Part shown: positions 56,816 through 64,000 of the stretch, one piece after another
How the letters are laid out: each line of letters starts with the position of its first letter
Numbering within the stretch: the first letter of the stretch is position 1
NCBI RefSeq assembly: GCF_000756305.1
Contig: NZ_JRFE01000006.1
Location: 201,090-265,089 of the forward strand
DNA from: Myxosarcina sp. GI1
GTDB lineage: Bacteria; Cyanobacteriota; Cyanobacteriia; Cyanobacteriales; Xenococcaceae
DNA length: 64,000 nt
Reading direction: 5' to 3'
Translations under genes and position numbers: made by a program
Notes under the pieces: model-generated
What the model saw: only the letters and a program-made list of their open reading frames with translations
What the model was told of the DNA's origin: nothing
The model's database searches: none

Positions 56816-57865
56816 TCAACAAATTCGTGGTAATTGCTCTCCACTTAACATATCTAGAATACGCTTCGAGCCAATTGTATTTTTGAGAGTAACTAAATAA
56901 TTTTTATCTTCAACTACTTTGCCGATAACTGCTGCATTTCGATCGGGACAATGCGATCGCATAATCTCTAAAGCGAGTTTGCGGTGTTTTTGGGGAATAA
57001 AAGCAACAAATCGACCTTCGTTAGCGACATAAAGGGGATCGAAACCAAGTAATTCGCAAGCTCCCTGCACTTCATCATTAACAGCAATTAAACTCTCATC
57101 AATTTCCATGCCAACTCGTGCCGCAGCAGCAATTTCATTTAAAATACTAGCCAGACCACCGCGAGTTATATCTCTCAGACAGTGAATTTCTACGTCGGCT
57201 GAAAGTAGCTTTAAAACTAATTCGGCTAATGGTGCAGAGTCACTTTCGATGGTAGTTTCAAACTCAAGTCCTTCTCTGACCGCCATAACTGCAATGCCAT
57301 GACGTGCTAAATCTCCATTTAAGAGTATTAAATCCCCTGATTTGACTGTTTGCGGTGCGATCGCCAGATCGTGTTCGATAATTCCCACCCCAGTAGTATT
57401 AATATATATACCGTCGCCTTTACTTCTATCTACTACCTTGGTATCTCCAGTGACGATCTTTACTTTGGCTATTGCTGCGGCTTGCTGCATAGATCGCACC
57501 ACTTGCCATAAAGTTTCTATTGGTAGACCTTCTTCTAAAATAAAGCTCGCGCTCAGGTATAGGGGACGCGCACCAGCCATTGCCAAATCGTTTACCGTAC
57601 CGTAAACCGCCAGAGAACCAATGTCTCCACCAGGAAAAAATAACGGATTGACCACATAAGAGTCGGTGGTAAAAGCAATTTTGTTACCACTAAGCTGAAG
57701 CGTTGCCGCATCATGTTGAATACTATCTGTCGTTCCAAAAACAGCTAGAAACATTTGGATTAACTGCTGCATTAATTTCCCCCCACCACCATGAGCTAGT
57801 AAGATACGGGGATATTGCTGTAGGGGAATCGGACAGACAAGATCGAACTTTGGGCGATCGCTCAT
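56816..57865 (-). CDS. hypE: Hydrogenase maturation protein HypE
   Basis: 349 aa from ATG 57865 (MSDRPK); the frame opens earlier without similarity. Converts the C-terminal Cys-carbamoyl to a cyanide ligand for the NiFe site. [33 protein letters not shown] and the conserved PRIC tail with the terminal Cys are intact. The partner HypF and carrier HypC are not in the window. Confidence 0.95.
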   Translation of the reverse strand: MSDRPKFDLVCPIPLQQYPRILLAHGGGGKLMQQLIQMFLAVFGTTDSIQHDAATLQLSGNKIAFTTDSYVVNPLFFPGGDIGSLAVYGTVNDLAMAGARPLYLSASFILEEGLPIETLWQVVRSMQQAAAIAKVKIVTGDTKVVDRSKGDGIYINTTGVGIIEHDLAIAPQTVKSGDLILLNGDLARHGIAVMAVREGLEFETTIESDSAPLAELVLKLLSADVEIHCLRDITRGGLASILNEIAAAARVGMEIDESLIAVNDEVQGACELLGFDPLYVANEGRFVAFIPQKHRKLALEIMRSHCPDRNAAVIGKVVEDKNYLVTLKNTIGSKRILDMLSGEQLPRIC

Positions 57866-57898
57866 AAAATTAGTTTGTTTGCTCTTTGACCAATTAGT

Positions 57899-58111
57899 AT
57901 GTTCCGCCAAGTACAAGTTGTGGCTGAGTCACTAGTCTTTTTAGAAACTATTTTAGGGGCTTTTGTTTTATTTTGGTTCTTAATTTTTGGTGATTTTGTT
58001 GGTGGGGATTTGATTTTTGCTGGAGTCACTCACACTTGTGCGATGGCAATATTACTTACCAAATTACCCTATAACAAAAGAGCGGTAAATACAGAAAATG
58101 TAGTTCTCTAA
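57899..58111 (+). CDS. DUF2892-like two-helix membrane protein, possibly a rhodanese tail
   Basis: 70 aa. [20 protein letters not shown], then [20 protein letters not shown] and KLPYNK match the DUF2892 region that ends many rhodanese-DUF2892 proteins (ERQVxIxAGxLV...GAGLxFAGxTxxCGMxxLLxxMPWN). The rhodanese domain is missing; in-frame codons upstream (P-I-S) match the usual linker, so this may be a truncated gene. It starts 34 bases from the divergent hypE. Confidence 0.55.
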   Translation: MFRQVQVVAESLVFLETILGAFVLFWFLIFGDFVGGDLIFAGVTHTCAMAILLTKLPYNKRAVNTENVVL

Positions 58112-58514
58112 GTTAGGTTTAAACTCGATTACTATCTTTGAATAATTGTATAAAAATACTTCTGCAGCTATTGAACCAAGTTAGAATAGTAATAGTTAAA
58201 TAAGTGAATATATTCGATCGCGATAAAATATTCAATAACTTTGTTTTTTTCAGCACTAAATACTTGAATTAAACATTGGTATGCAAAAATATAAAATAAA
58301 ACGGGTGTAAATAGTTTTTCTTAGTTTACTTAAGTTTTGTTTGGTCGATTTAGCGATCTATTTTTAGAACCGAACTAACTACCAAGAATTCTTTTATCTA
58401 TGTAATATTCGCTGGCGATCGCATAGATTCAAATTGCCAACTTTGATTATAGCTACTAAATTCGTTCTGCTAAATCATTTCTCTGCTGGTTAGCATTCTG
58501 GGGGAACGATAGTT
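58112..58514. other. AT-rich spacer upstream of the BON gene
   Basis: 400 bases without a convincing gene, RNA or repeat. Promoter of the BON-domain lipoprotein gene should be here. I searched for the island motif and found no good match. Confidence 0.4.
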
Positions 58515-58895
58515 ATGAACATTAAATTTAATTCTGGAAAATTTCTGCTTGTTACTTTAGCGATCTCGCTCACAATCTCTAGTAGCATTAGCTGCGATCG
58601 CCAAACTCTCTCAGTCAAAGACTATAATACTTCTATTCCTATAGAACGAACTGGAATCAATGGAGAATACGATCCCAGTGGTTTGGCGAAAAGAGTGGCT
58701 AGAGCACTCGAACACGACGTTATTTTAAACGGAATATCTACCTTTTATGTCGCGCAGAATAATAACAAAATTATTATTAAAGGCACGATAGCAAATAAAA
58801 CTTTTCTCGATAGATTAGTAACTGTCGCTAGTGATGTGCGCGGAGTTGGTGCAGTTGACGTTAGCCAAGTAGAAATTATCTCCCAAGTTCGATAA
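58515..58895 (+). CDS. BON-domain lipoprotein
   Basis: 126 aa. A signal peptide ends in a lipobox-like SSSISC, giving a lipid-anchored Cys near residue 27. The BON domain (about 52-120) reads RVARALEHDVILNGISTFYV, KIIIKGTIANKTFLDRLV and GVGAVDVSQVEI. BON proteins bind phospholipid and often help maintain the envelope under stress (OsmY-like). Confidence 0.85.
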   Translation: MNIKFNSGKFLLVTLAISLTISSSISCDRQTLSVKDYNTSIPIERTGINGEYDPSGLAKRVARALEHDVILNGISTFYVAQNNNKIIIKGTIANKTFLDRLVTVASDVRGVGAVDVSQVEIISQVR

Positions 58896-58925
58896 GAGTT
58901 TGCTTTTTTTAATAAGAGAAAAATT

Positions 58926-58958
58926 ATTCACGAGTTTCTCAAATAATTTGCTTACTCT
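58926..58958 (+). promoter_or_regulatory. Island promoter motif, copy 7 (orphan; candidate sRNA)
   Basis: ATTCACGAGTTTCTCAA (58926-58942), 10 bases, TACTCT (58953-58958). No protein gene lies downstream in this direction within 800 bases; a hairpin plus T7 follows about 120 bases on. Confidence 0.72.
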
Positions 58959-58964
58959 ATCTAA

Positions 58965-59083
58965 GTTATTTTAAAAGATTGTCAAGGAAAAATTTCTGCT
59001 TGTACTAGTGACGGAGTTTACTTTATACGCATAGATAAATGTTAGCGAGAAGATCGCATTTATAGATCGATAGATCTTTTTTT
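58965..59083 (+). ncRNA. Candidate small RNA driven by the island motif
   Basis: Predicted from promoter motif copy 7 (start near 58965) to AGATC-GATA-GATCT followed by TTTTTTT (59064-59083), a compact intrinsic terminator. About 119 nt, no ORF longer than 8 codons with a ribosome site. It would respond to the same signal as hoxEF and ldh. A short unrecognised peptide gene is the alternative. Confidence 0.45.
59064..59083 (+). terminator. Small hairpin plus T7 run
   Basis: AGATC, loop GATA, GATCT overlapping a run of seven T. The stem is short, but a larger pairing of AAGATC (59051-59056) with GATCTT is also possible. Confidence 0.5.
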
Positions 59084-59157
59084 GCCAGATGAATTCGAGC
59101 TACAAGAATAGCTTCGCTCATACATCCCCAGGTAAAAATTGCTATGAGGCTTAGTTG

Positions 59158-59364
59158 CTAGCCTTCTGGTTCGACGCTGCTGTGACTGGTATGCGAACTA
59201 ACTGGCGATTGCTCGATCTCTCCTTCACAGTAACCCAAATCATACATACTAGCTGCTTGGGGATCGTGTTCTGGAGTTTGTTTGGGTTTTCCTTCCCAAG
59301 CATCAGCTTTTCCCTGGTTAATCCAATCTTCATCAGTCATGGGGTGAATTAAATTGTCGTTCAT
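59158..59364 (-). CDS. Small acidic protein, function unknown
   Basis: 68 aa from ATG 59364, chosen because AGGA lies about 11 bases upstream. The frame is open to 59577, and an upstream in-frame ATG at 59514 would give about 118 aa. Notable text: MTDEDWINQGKADAWEGKPK, PEHDPQAASMYDLGYCEGEI. It has the look of a conserved cyanobacterial small protein; no known domain. Confidence 0.65.
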   Translation of the reverse strand: MNDNLIHPMTDEDWINQGKADAWEGKPKQTPEHDPQAASMYDLGYCEGEIEQSPVSSHTSHSSVEPEG

Positions 59365-59807
59365 TTTAGATTTAATCCTTTTTCTAGAAAAATAACGAGC
59401 TACGGTTCGCGATTGGTGCGGTCTAGGTACTGATTGACTTTTCGATCCTTTGGTTCGGGATGCCAAATCATTGGTTTCATAACCTTTACCTCCATCAACT
59501 TTAATACTGTTCATATAGTTGTTTTTATCTACATTATAGCTGGAGTAAAACTTTGAATTCGTACGATGTAACCCCAATAACCAGAGCTTTTTTCTAGTAA
59601 TTTCCAGCAGTATAACTTTACATTCAACTCCATAAAACTTATCGGTCGCACTGATAAATTATTAATTAAAATAAAGATACTAACTAGATAAATTAGCAAG
59701 CTTTTTAATGTGTGAAAGAGAAAAAGTTTACTTTAAAGAGCGAAAGTTTAGTGTGGAGTGAGAGTAATAAAAGTCAAGTTCTCGTTATCTTGCTGGAGTT
59801 TAAAGCT

Positions 59808-59915
59808 ATGTTAAAGGGTTTTATTTTTTTAGGATTCATGATTTTCTTTCTTCTGTTTTGGCGTTGGGTGCTGTCAAATAATACGGATTGTCGTACTCCA
59901 CCAGGACGCATCTAA
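59808..59915 (+). CDS. 35-residue single-helix membrane peptide
   Basis: ATG 59808 with GGAG about 12 bases upstream. One hydrophobic helix (GFIFLGFMIFFLLFWRWVL) and a short polar tail with TDCRTPPGRI. The frame is open upstream but that part is not convincing. Could be a small membrane subunit or stress peptide. Confidence 0.5.
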   Translation: MLKGFIFLGFMIFFLLFWRWVLSNNTDCRTPPGRI

Positions 59916-60029
59916 AAGGAATAGAATCATTTTTTTTTTGATATTTGTTAATATATAGATACGAGTTTAGTTGATTGCATTTCGATCGCAACCTATGTAG
60001 TTACACTTTTTTAAAAGGTAATACTAAAC

Positions 60030-60172
60030 CAAAAATGTGAAAAAACGATTGTAAACTGAAAAATGGACCAACTGTAGACTCGATTTTACCAAGGTTGAGG
60101 AGGAAACCTTGAACAACCAAATAGAAAACAGGTGACAGGGTGAGTTTATATAAACTCACCCTGTCTTATTGT
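60030..60172 (+). ncRNA. Candidate small RNA with Shine-Dalgarno-like loop and strong terminator
   Basis: A hairpin at 60090-60111 (CAAGGTT / AACCTTG) exposes the loop GAGGAGGA. It is followed by a perfect 32-bp palindrome at 60134-60165 and a T-rich tail (TTATTGTATT). No credible ORF. The 5' end is not defined; the layout of a purine-rich exposed loop plus a strong terminator is that of a bacterial regulatory RNA. A short leader-type RNA is the alternative. Confidence 0.45.
60134..60165. terminator. Perfect 32-bp palindromic terminator
   Basis: 16-bp arms beginning GACAGGGTGAGTTTAT, self-complementary without mismatch, followed by TTATTGTATT. Strong enough to stop transcription; being palindromic it could act on both strands. 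Confidence 0.65.
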
Positions 60173-60288
60173 ATTAACTAATAATTTTAAAAAGTTAGTT
60201 AAAAGCACAATTACCTAATACTAAATTGCGATCGTTCTACGGCATGGCTTGGCTACGCGCTGTGTTGTGACGGTTAACAACAACTAAA

Positions 60289-60321
60289 TCTCACAACTTT
60301 CTCAAACTTAGAAGCTAGCTT
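60289..60321 (+). promoter_or_regulatory. Island promoter motif, copy 8 (before phosphoribosyltransferase)
   Basis: TCTCACAACTTTCTCAA (60289-60305), 10 bases, TAGCTT (60316-60321). Transcription should start near 60328, about 40 bases before the ATG. Confidence 0.78.
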
Positions 60322-60368
60322 AAAAATACACCAGAAATGGTCTGTTTTTAATCGTCAGGGTAAATAAA

Positions 60369-61058
60369 ATGAAAACTATCTTGCCTAATAGAAAAGAAGC
60401 AGGTCGCAGGTTAGCCAAACAACTTACTAGTTATGCCAATCATCCTCAAGCAATAGTATTAGGATTACCTCGTGGTGGCGTACCAGTAGCCCACGAACTT
60501 GCTAGAGAATTAAATCTACCTTTAGATGTTTGTCTGGTAAAAAAATTATGGCTACCCAATTTTTCCGAAACGGCAATAGGTGCGATCGCCGAAGATGCTT
60601 TAGTACATGACTACAGTGGCAACGTTGCCATTATTGATGAAAATACAACTCAAATTCATCAAGTTGCTTCCCAACAACTTAAAGCGATCGCAGCTAGAGA
60701 AAAAGCCGAGTTGAGGTGGCGCGATCGCTGTTACCGTAGCTTTCGTCCCATGCTCAAAGTTCGCGGTCGCATTATTATTCTGGTCGATGATGGTATGGCT
60801 ACTGGCTGTACCATACACGCAGCCGTTACTGCCTTGCGTCAGCACCAGCCAGACAAAATCATTGTTGCCATTCCAGTGGCATCTTCAATGGCGATCGAAC
60901 GCTCGAAATCTCAGGTAGATAAGGTTGTTTGTTTGCTTACACCAAAACATTTCCAGGCAATAGGCTTTAGTTACGAAAATTTTCCCACAATAACCGACTG
61001 CCAAGTATGCGATTTACTATCGCAAGAAACTCAGAAAAGTTTAGTTGCAACTTATTAA
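60369..61058 (+). CDS. Phosphoribosyltransferase-like protein
   Basis: 229 aa PRTase fold. VLGLPRGGVPVAHELARELN is the start of the family, LDVCLVKKL follows, and the PRPP-binding loop is IILVDDGMATGCTIHAA. Such proteins are common in stress and dormancy regulons. The nucleobase substrate is unknown. It is followed without a terminator by the ftsH remnant (61090), and sits directly behind motif copy 8. Confidence 0.9.
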   Translation: MKTILPNRKEAGRRLAKQLTSYANHPQAIVLGLPRGGVPVAHELARELNLPLDVCLVKKLWLPNFSETAIGAIAEDALVHDYSGNVAIIDENTTQIHQVASQQLKAIAAREKAELRWRDRCYRSFRPMLKVRGRIIILVDDGMATGCTIHAAVTALRQHQPDKIIVAIPVASSMAIERSKSQVDKVVCLLTPKHFQAIGFSYENFPTITDCQVCDLLSQETQKSLVATY

Positions 61059-61089
61059 ATTAACAGCTTTATTTTTGGAAGTATTACCA

Positions 61090-61482
61090 ATGCCCAAACA
61101 CCAAGACCGCCCCAGTAAATCGCCACAAGCCAGGCAATTAGGTTGGACTTTAATTGTCACCTCAACAATACTGATTTTGTTTAGCTTGTTTTTACCTGCA
61201 ACCTCGCCACAGTCTCAACCTTACAGCAAGTTTATCGACTTAGTTCGAGCCGATCGCGTCGAGCGAGTACAAATTGGTTCCAATCGCATCGAATACGTTC
61301 TCAAAACGCAAGCAGTTGGCAACAAAACAGAGCAAGTTTATACTACGGTACCAGTAGCCCAGGATACGGAGTTACCCAAAATTCTCCGTCAGCATCAGGT
61401 AGAATTTTCGGCTACTCCTGTAAATGGTGGTATTTGTCACTCTTTACGGGATGAGCGATCGCTTGGGACCTATTGCTTTTGA
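61090..61482 (+). pseudogene. ftsH: N-terminal piece of a broken ftsH
   Basis: From ATG 61090: a membrane helix (LGWTLIVTSTILILFSLFLP), then the extracytoplasmic FtsH domain (PYSKFIDLVRADRVERVQIG, VPVAQDTELPKILRQHQVEF, SATPVN). Similarity ends at about 61427; 17 unrelated residues follow to a stop. The second helix, the AAA+ ATPase and the HExxH protease site are missing. The rest of the gene resumes in another frame just downstream. Confidence 0.85.
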
Positions 61483-61726
61483 AAAAATCCAGCAGCAGTT
61501 TCTTGAAGGTATAACCAACCCTCGTCGTCAAGTTAGCCCTCACATTGCCGAAACCATCGATCGCGAAGTTAAATTAGTTATTGATGGCGCGCACCAAGTT
61601 GCCCTAAAAATTCTGCAAGAAAACCAAGAACTTTTAGCAACCCTAGCTGGAATTCTCTTAGAACGTGAGACTTTAGAAGGAGAACAGCTGCGATCGATAA
61701 ATTATTACCCCAGGAAATTACTTTGA
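61424..61726 (+). pseudogene. ftsH: C-terminal piece of the same ftsH, fused toward hypD
   Basis: Reads YGMSDRLGPIAFEKIQQQFL, then VSPHIAETIDREVKLVIDGA and [20 protein letters not shown], the end of the FtsH peptidase domain. About 400 codons between the two pieces are deleted, with a frame change. At about 61691-61698 (CGATCGAT) it stops being ftsH and the sequence continues, one frame over, as hypD. Confidence 0.85.
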
Positions 61727-62655
61727 TTCATGGTCCTGGTTGTCCTGTTTGCGTTACCTCGGTAGATTTAATCGATAAAGCGATCGCAATTGCCGCGCTC
61801 TCAGAAGTTACGTTTTGCTCGTTTGGCGATATGCTGCGCGTACCTGGGAGTAACAGTAAAGATTTACTCTCGGTCAAAGCCTCGGGAGGAGATGTTAGAG
61901 TCGTTTATTCCCCCCTCGATGCTTTAAAGATCGCACTTCAAAACCCAGAACGACAAGTTGTGTTTTTTGCCGTAGGATTTGAAACTACGGTTCCGACAAC
62001 GGCAATGGCGGTATATCAAGCTAAGCAGATGAAATTGGACAACTTTTTTTTACTGGTAGCTCACGTATTGGTACCGCCAGCAATGGAAATGATTTTAGCA
62101 TCGCCCAATAACCGTGTTAGAGGATTTTTAGCGGCTGGTCATGTCTGCACGATAACGGGATATGAAGCATATTATCCTATAGCCAGGAAATATGGCGTAC
62201 CAATTGTAGTTACTGGATTCGAGCCTGTAGATCTTCTTCAGGGAATTTATATGTGCGTCAGGCAACTAGAAGCAGGAAGTATGGAAGTTGAAAATCAGTA
62301 CAGTCGTTCTGTTAGACTTCAAGGTAATAGAGCGGCACGGAAATTAGTTGCCCAAATATTTGAAACTGTTCCTCAGCAGTGGCGTGGCATGGGAACTATT
62401 GCTAATAGCGGTTTGAGACTGCGAGATGAATACGGTCAATTTGATGCCTTAGAAAATTTCCAGCTTGAAAATTCAACTACCAAGGAATCATCAAACTGTA
62501 TTAGCGGCTCGATTTTGCAAGGCACAACAAAACCCCATCAGTGTCAAGCTTTTGGTACTAGCTGTACTCCAGAACACCCTTTAGGCGCGCCAATGGTATC
62601 TTCTGAAGGTGCTTGTGCTGCTTATTATCGTTATCGGCAATTAGTCAGTAATTAG
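61691..62655 (+). pseudogene. hypD: 5'-truncated hypD
   Basis: The hypD frame begins at the ftsH junction with [20 protein letters not shown] and runs to the end of the family, including [37 protein letters not shown] and the C-terminal Cys set ([15 protein letters not shown]). The first 50 or more residues, with the essential CGGQTH motif, are gone. TTG 61723 could start translation, but the product would lack the Fe(CN)2CO-binding Cys. Probably inactive. Confidence 0.88.
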
Positions 62656-62831
62656 TAGGTGGTGAATTATGATTTTAGTCTTTAAGTTTGTAGCGATCGC
62701 CAAGTAGAGCTACAGATTTCTTCAAAAGTAGTGCGAGAATGGCAAAAAGCTATCTGCTTCGCTCTTAGTTGCGATCTGCATTATCCAATCGCTTTTACAA
62801 AAATATCTTTTTTATCTATCTAAAACATCGT

Positions 62832-62879
62832 AGCGATTTAGCTGACGAACAATGGAAAGTAATCAAAACTCGGATGTGA
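62832..62879 (+). pseudogene. Possible transposase N-terminal fragment (IS5-like)
   Basis: The short frame SDLADEQWKVIKTRM then TGA resembles the LTDEQWxLIxPxM opening of IS5-type transposases. Only about 15 codons are present. Weak, but it lies in the disturbed zone just after the hypD remnant. Confidence 0.3.
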
Positions 62880-62883
62880 GTCT

Positions 62884-62909
62884 ATAGATTGTATCAATAG
62901 ATTGTATCA
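62884..62909. repeat. 13-bp tandem duplication
   Basis: ATAGATTGTATCA occurs twice head to tail (62884-62896 and 62897-62909). The second copy supplies the stop codon of the SulP gene. Confidence 0.7.
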
Positions 62910-64000
62910 ATCTTCAAATGTCGATCTTCTTTCTTCAAAAGCAGCGATCGCCGTATGTAAAGTAGGGTAAATATGTTCGGCTGAATTATTTTTAAGAAAC
63001 TTGGCTCGTTTGAGTTCCAGATATAAATCCTGTTTAACTCGCGTCATTACAAAAACTATGTTTTTCGCAGCTAGTTCATTTCTCAGTTCCGATAGCATAT
63101 CGATAGCAGTGATATCGATTTCTACATTGGCTTCCATGTTCAGCACGAACCATTCAACGGGATGTAGTTCTGCTTCAATAGCTTCGAGCGATCGCCGTTT
63201 GAAGTTCTCGGCATTGGCAAAACACAAAGGCGCATCGTAACGATAAATTACCAAACCAGGTACTGTCTTCGCTCCTTCCCAATCGTCGATATCGTGAAAT
63301 CCTGCCAAACTGGGAACCGTACCTAAAACCGCATCGTGGGGACGGGCAACTCTAGAAAATAACTCAATTACCGACAAACTAACCGCAATCCCCACACCAA
63401 CTAAAATATCAGTTATCAATACTGCTAGCGTCGTAGCGATCGCTAAAATAAACTCACTACGGCGGAATTTATATAGCCTGATAAATTCTTCAACTTCAAT
63501 TAATTTGGTAGCAGCATAGATAACGATTGCACCCAAAGCAGCATTGGGAAACAGTGCCAGTATCGGACGCAGAAACAATAGCACCAAAATTACTGCCACC
63601 ATTGCCACCAGAGAAAATAGCTGACTTTTACTCCCCAAAGAATCGCCAATGACGGTACGACTACCGCTACTACTGATAGGAAACCCCTGCATCAAGCCGT
63701 TACCAAAATTAGCCACCCCCAAAGCCAAGAGTTCTTGATTGGCATCGATTTTATAGTTATTGCGATTGGCAAAAGCTCTAGCCGTCAGTACGTTATCGGA
63801 ATAACCGACGATGGATATGCCTATGGCAGAAGCAACTAGAGTACCCAGATCGTTTAACGATACTTGAGGAATAGCAAAGCCAGGCAAACCCGCAGGTATT
63901 TCTCCTACGATTGCCACACCGCGAGTATCGAGTTTGAAAATAGCTACTGCTATTGTGGACAGTAAAACAGCGATTAAAGGTATGGGTGCATTAGGAAAGC
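62907..64000 (-). CDS. SulP-family anion transporter, N-terminus outside window
   Basis: The frame runs on through the right edge (FPNAPIPLIAVLLSTIAVAI continues in frame above 63917), so at least 364 codons are visible. It has membrane helices with SSSGSRTVIGDSLGSKSQLF, then a cytoplasmic STAS domain (about the last 130 residues; GLVIYRYDAPLCFANAENFK). The family carries sulfate, bicarbonate (BicA type) or other anions; the specificity-determining N-terminal helices are not visible. Confidence 0.9.
   Translation of the reverse strand, partial: FPNAPIPLIAVLLSTIAVAIFKLDTRGVAIVGEIPAGLPGFAIPQVSLNDLGTLVASAIGISIVGYSDNVLTARAFANRNNYKIDANQELLALGVANFGNGLMQGFPISSSGSRTVIGDSLGSKSQLFSLVAMVAVILVLLFLRPILALFPNAALGAIVIYAATKLIEVEEFIRLYKFRRSEFILAIATTLAVLITDILVGVGIAVSLSVIELFSRVARPHDAVLGTVPSLAGFHDIDDWEGAKTVPGLVIYRYDAPLCFANAENFKRRSLEAIEAELHPVEWFVLNMEANVEIDITAIDMLSELRNELAAKNIVFVMTRVKQDLYLELKRAKFLKNNSAEHIYPTLHTAIAAFEERRSTFED

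Larger units (their letters stand above)
59916..60368 (+). other. Non-coding stretch with structured RNA candidate and promoter
   Basis: 450 bases without a protein gene. Contains the candidate RNA with two hairpins (60030-60172) and island motif copy 8 before the phosphoribosyltransferase gene. A weak, wrongly spaced motif relative (TTACACTTTTTTAAA) stands at 60001-60015. Confidence 0.5.

Noticed and set aside
59690-59720. Minus-strand TTTCACACATTAAAAAG as a motif copy
   Set aside because: The right half does not match, and the -10 is off by one or more bases.
59999-60030. TTACACTTTTTTAAA as a motif copy for the second candidate RNA
   Set aside because: The first half is degenerate and the nearest TA hexamer is at the wrong spacing.
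44167-60321. DosR-type or FNR-type box in the island promoters
   Set aside because: No GGGACT-AGTCCC or TTGAT-ATCAA palindromes at consistent positions; the shared element is a different, direct-repeat-like motif.
1-64000. tRNA, rRNA or CRISPR loci
   Set aside because: No convincing TTCGAA-type T-arms with acceptor stems, no rRNA text and no regularly spaced repeats were found by eye.

Overview
The window is chromosomal DNA from a cyanobacterium. Evidence: very many HIP1 octamers (GCGATCGC); Ycf54, the auxiliary protein of the chlorophyll cyclase; a demethylphylloquinone methyltransferase; DevB/DevC-type exporter genes; bidirectional-hydrogenase diaphorase genes (hoxE, hoxF); and several cyanobacteria-restricted DUF families. 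The DNA is fairly AT-rich. A unicellular or pleurocapsalean lineage seems possible, but I cannot place it further. I saw no rRNA, tRNA, CRISPR array or intact insertion sequence.

1-44 kb is mostly ordinary core and accessory chromosome. In order it holds: a TPR protein, ycf54 with a DUF2079 membrane protein, a very large MFS/HEAT/cNMP protein, an SLC45-like carrier, a GGDEF/EAL receptor and thrS; DUF2605 and DUF2973; purC, bamA, lpxC, fabZ and lpxA (outer-membrane and lipid A work); a fucP-like carrier, menG, DUF445, an orphan SMI1/KNR4 protein, a pterin dehydratase and a dipeptide-type ABC permease; several small cyanobacterial families; a TetR regulator facing devB-HD-devC with two operator palindromes; a photolyase-family protein, a YbdK-type ligase, an NAD(P)-binding protein, a class II amidotransferase, pyrC, an SDR and a GH63 glycosidase that carries a repeat inserted in frame.

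44-62.7 kb is a distinct island of hydrogenase, fermentation and stress genes. One minus-strand operon runs ppsA, usp, usp, STAS, hydrogenase protease, hypA, hypB. Separate units are hoxEF, L-lactate dehydrogenase, hypE, a BON lipoprotein, a phosphoribosyltransferase and small proteins. The island also holds gene ruins: a P-type ATPase N-terminus, an MgtC remnant, a shredded phosphoketolase, and an ftsH missing its ATPase core whose tail is joined to a hypD that lacks its 5' end.

The main discovery candidate is a 17-bp promoter motif, consensus nYTCACAAnTTTCTCAA, followed after exactly 10 bp by a TAnnnT -10 hexamer (one site has TAnnnC). I found eight copies, all between 44.1 and 60.4 kb and none elsewhere. 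They stand before the ppsA-hyp operon, hoxEF, ldh, a DUF4278 gene, a GerMN gene, the phosphoribosyltransferase unit, the ATPase remnant, and one stretch without a gene that ends in a terminator-like hairpin, which is a candidate small RNA. The gene set resembles a low-oxygen or dormancy regulon. A second candidate small RNA with a Shine-Dalgarno-like loop lies near 60.1 kb. The right edge is a SulP anion transporter cut by the window.
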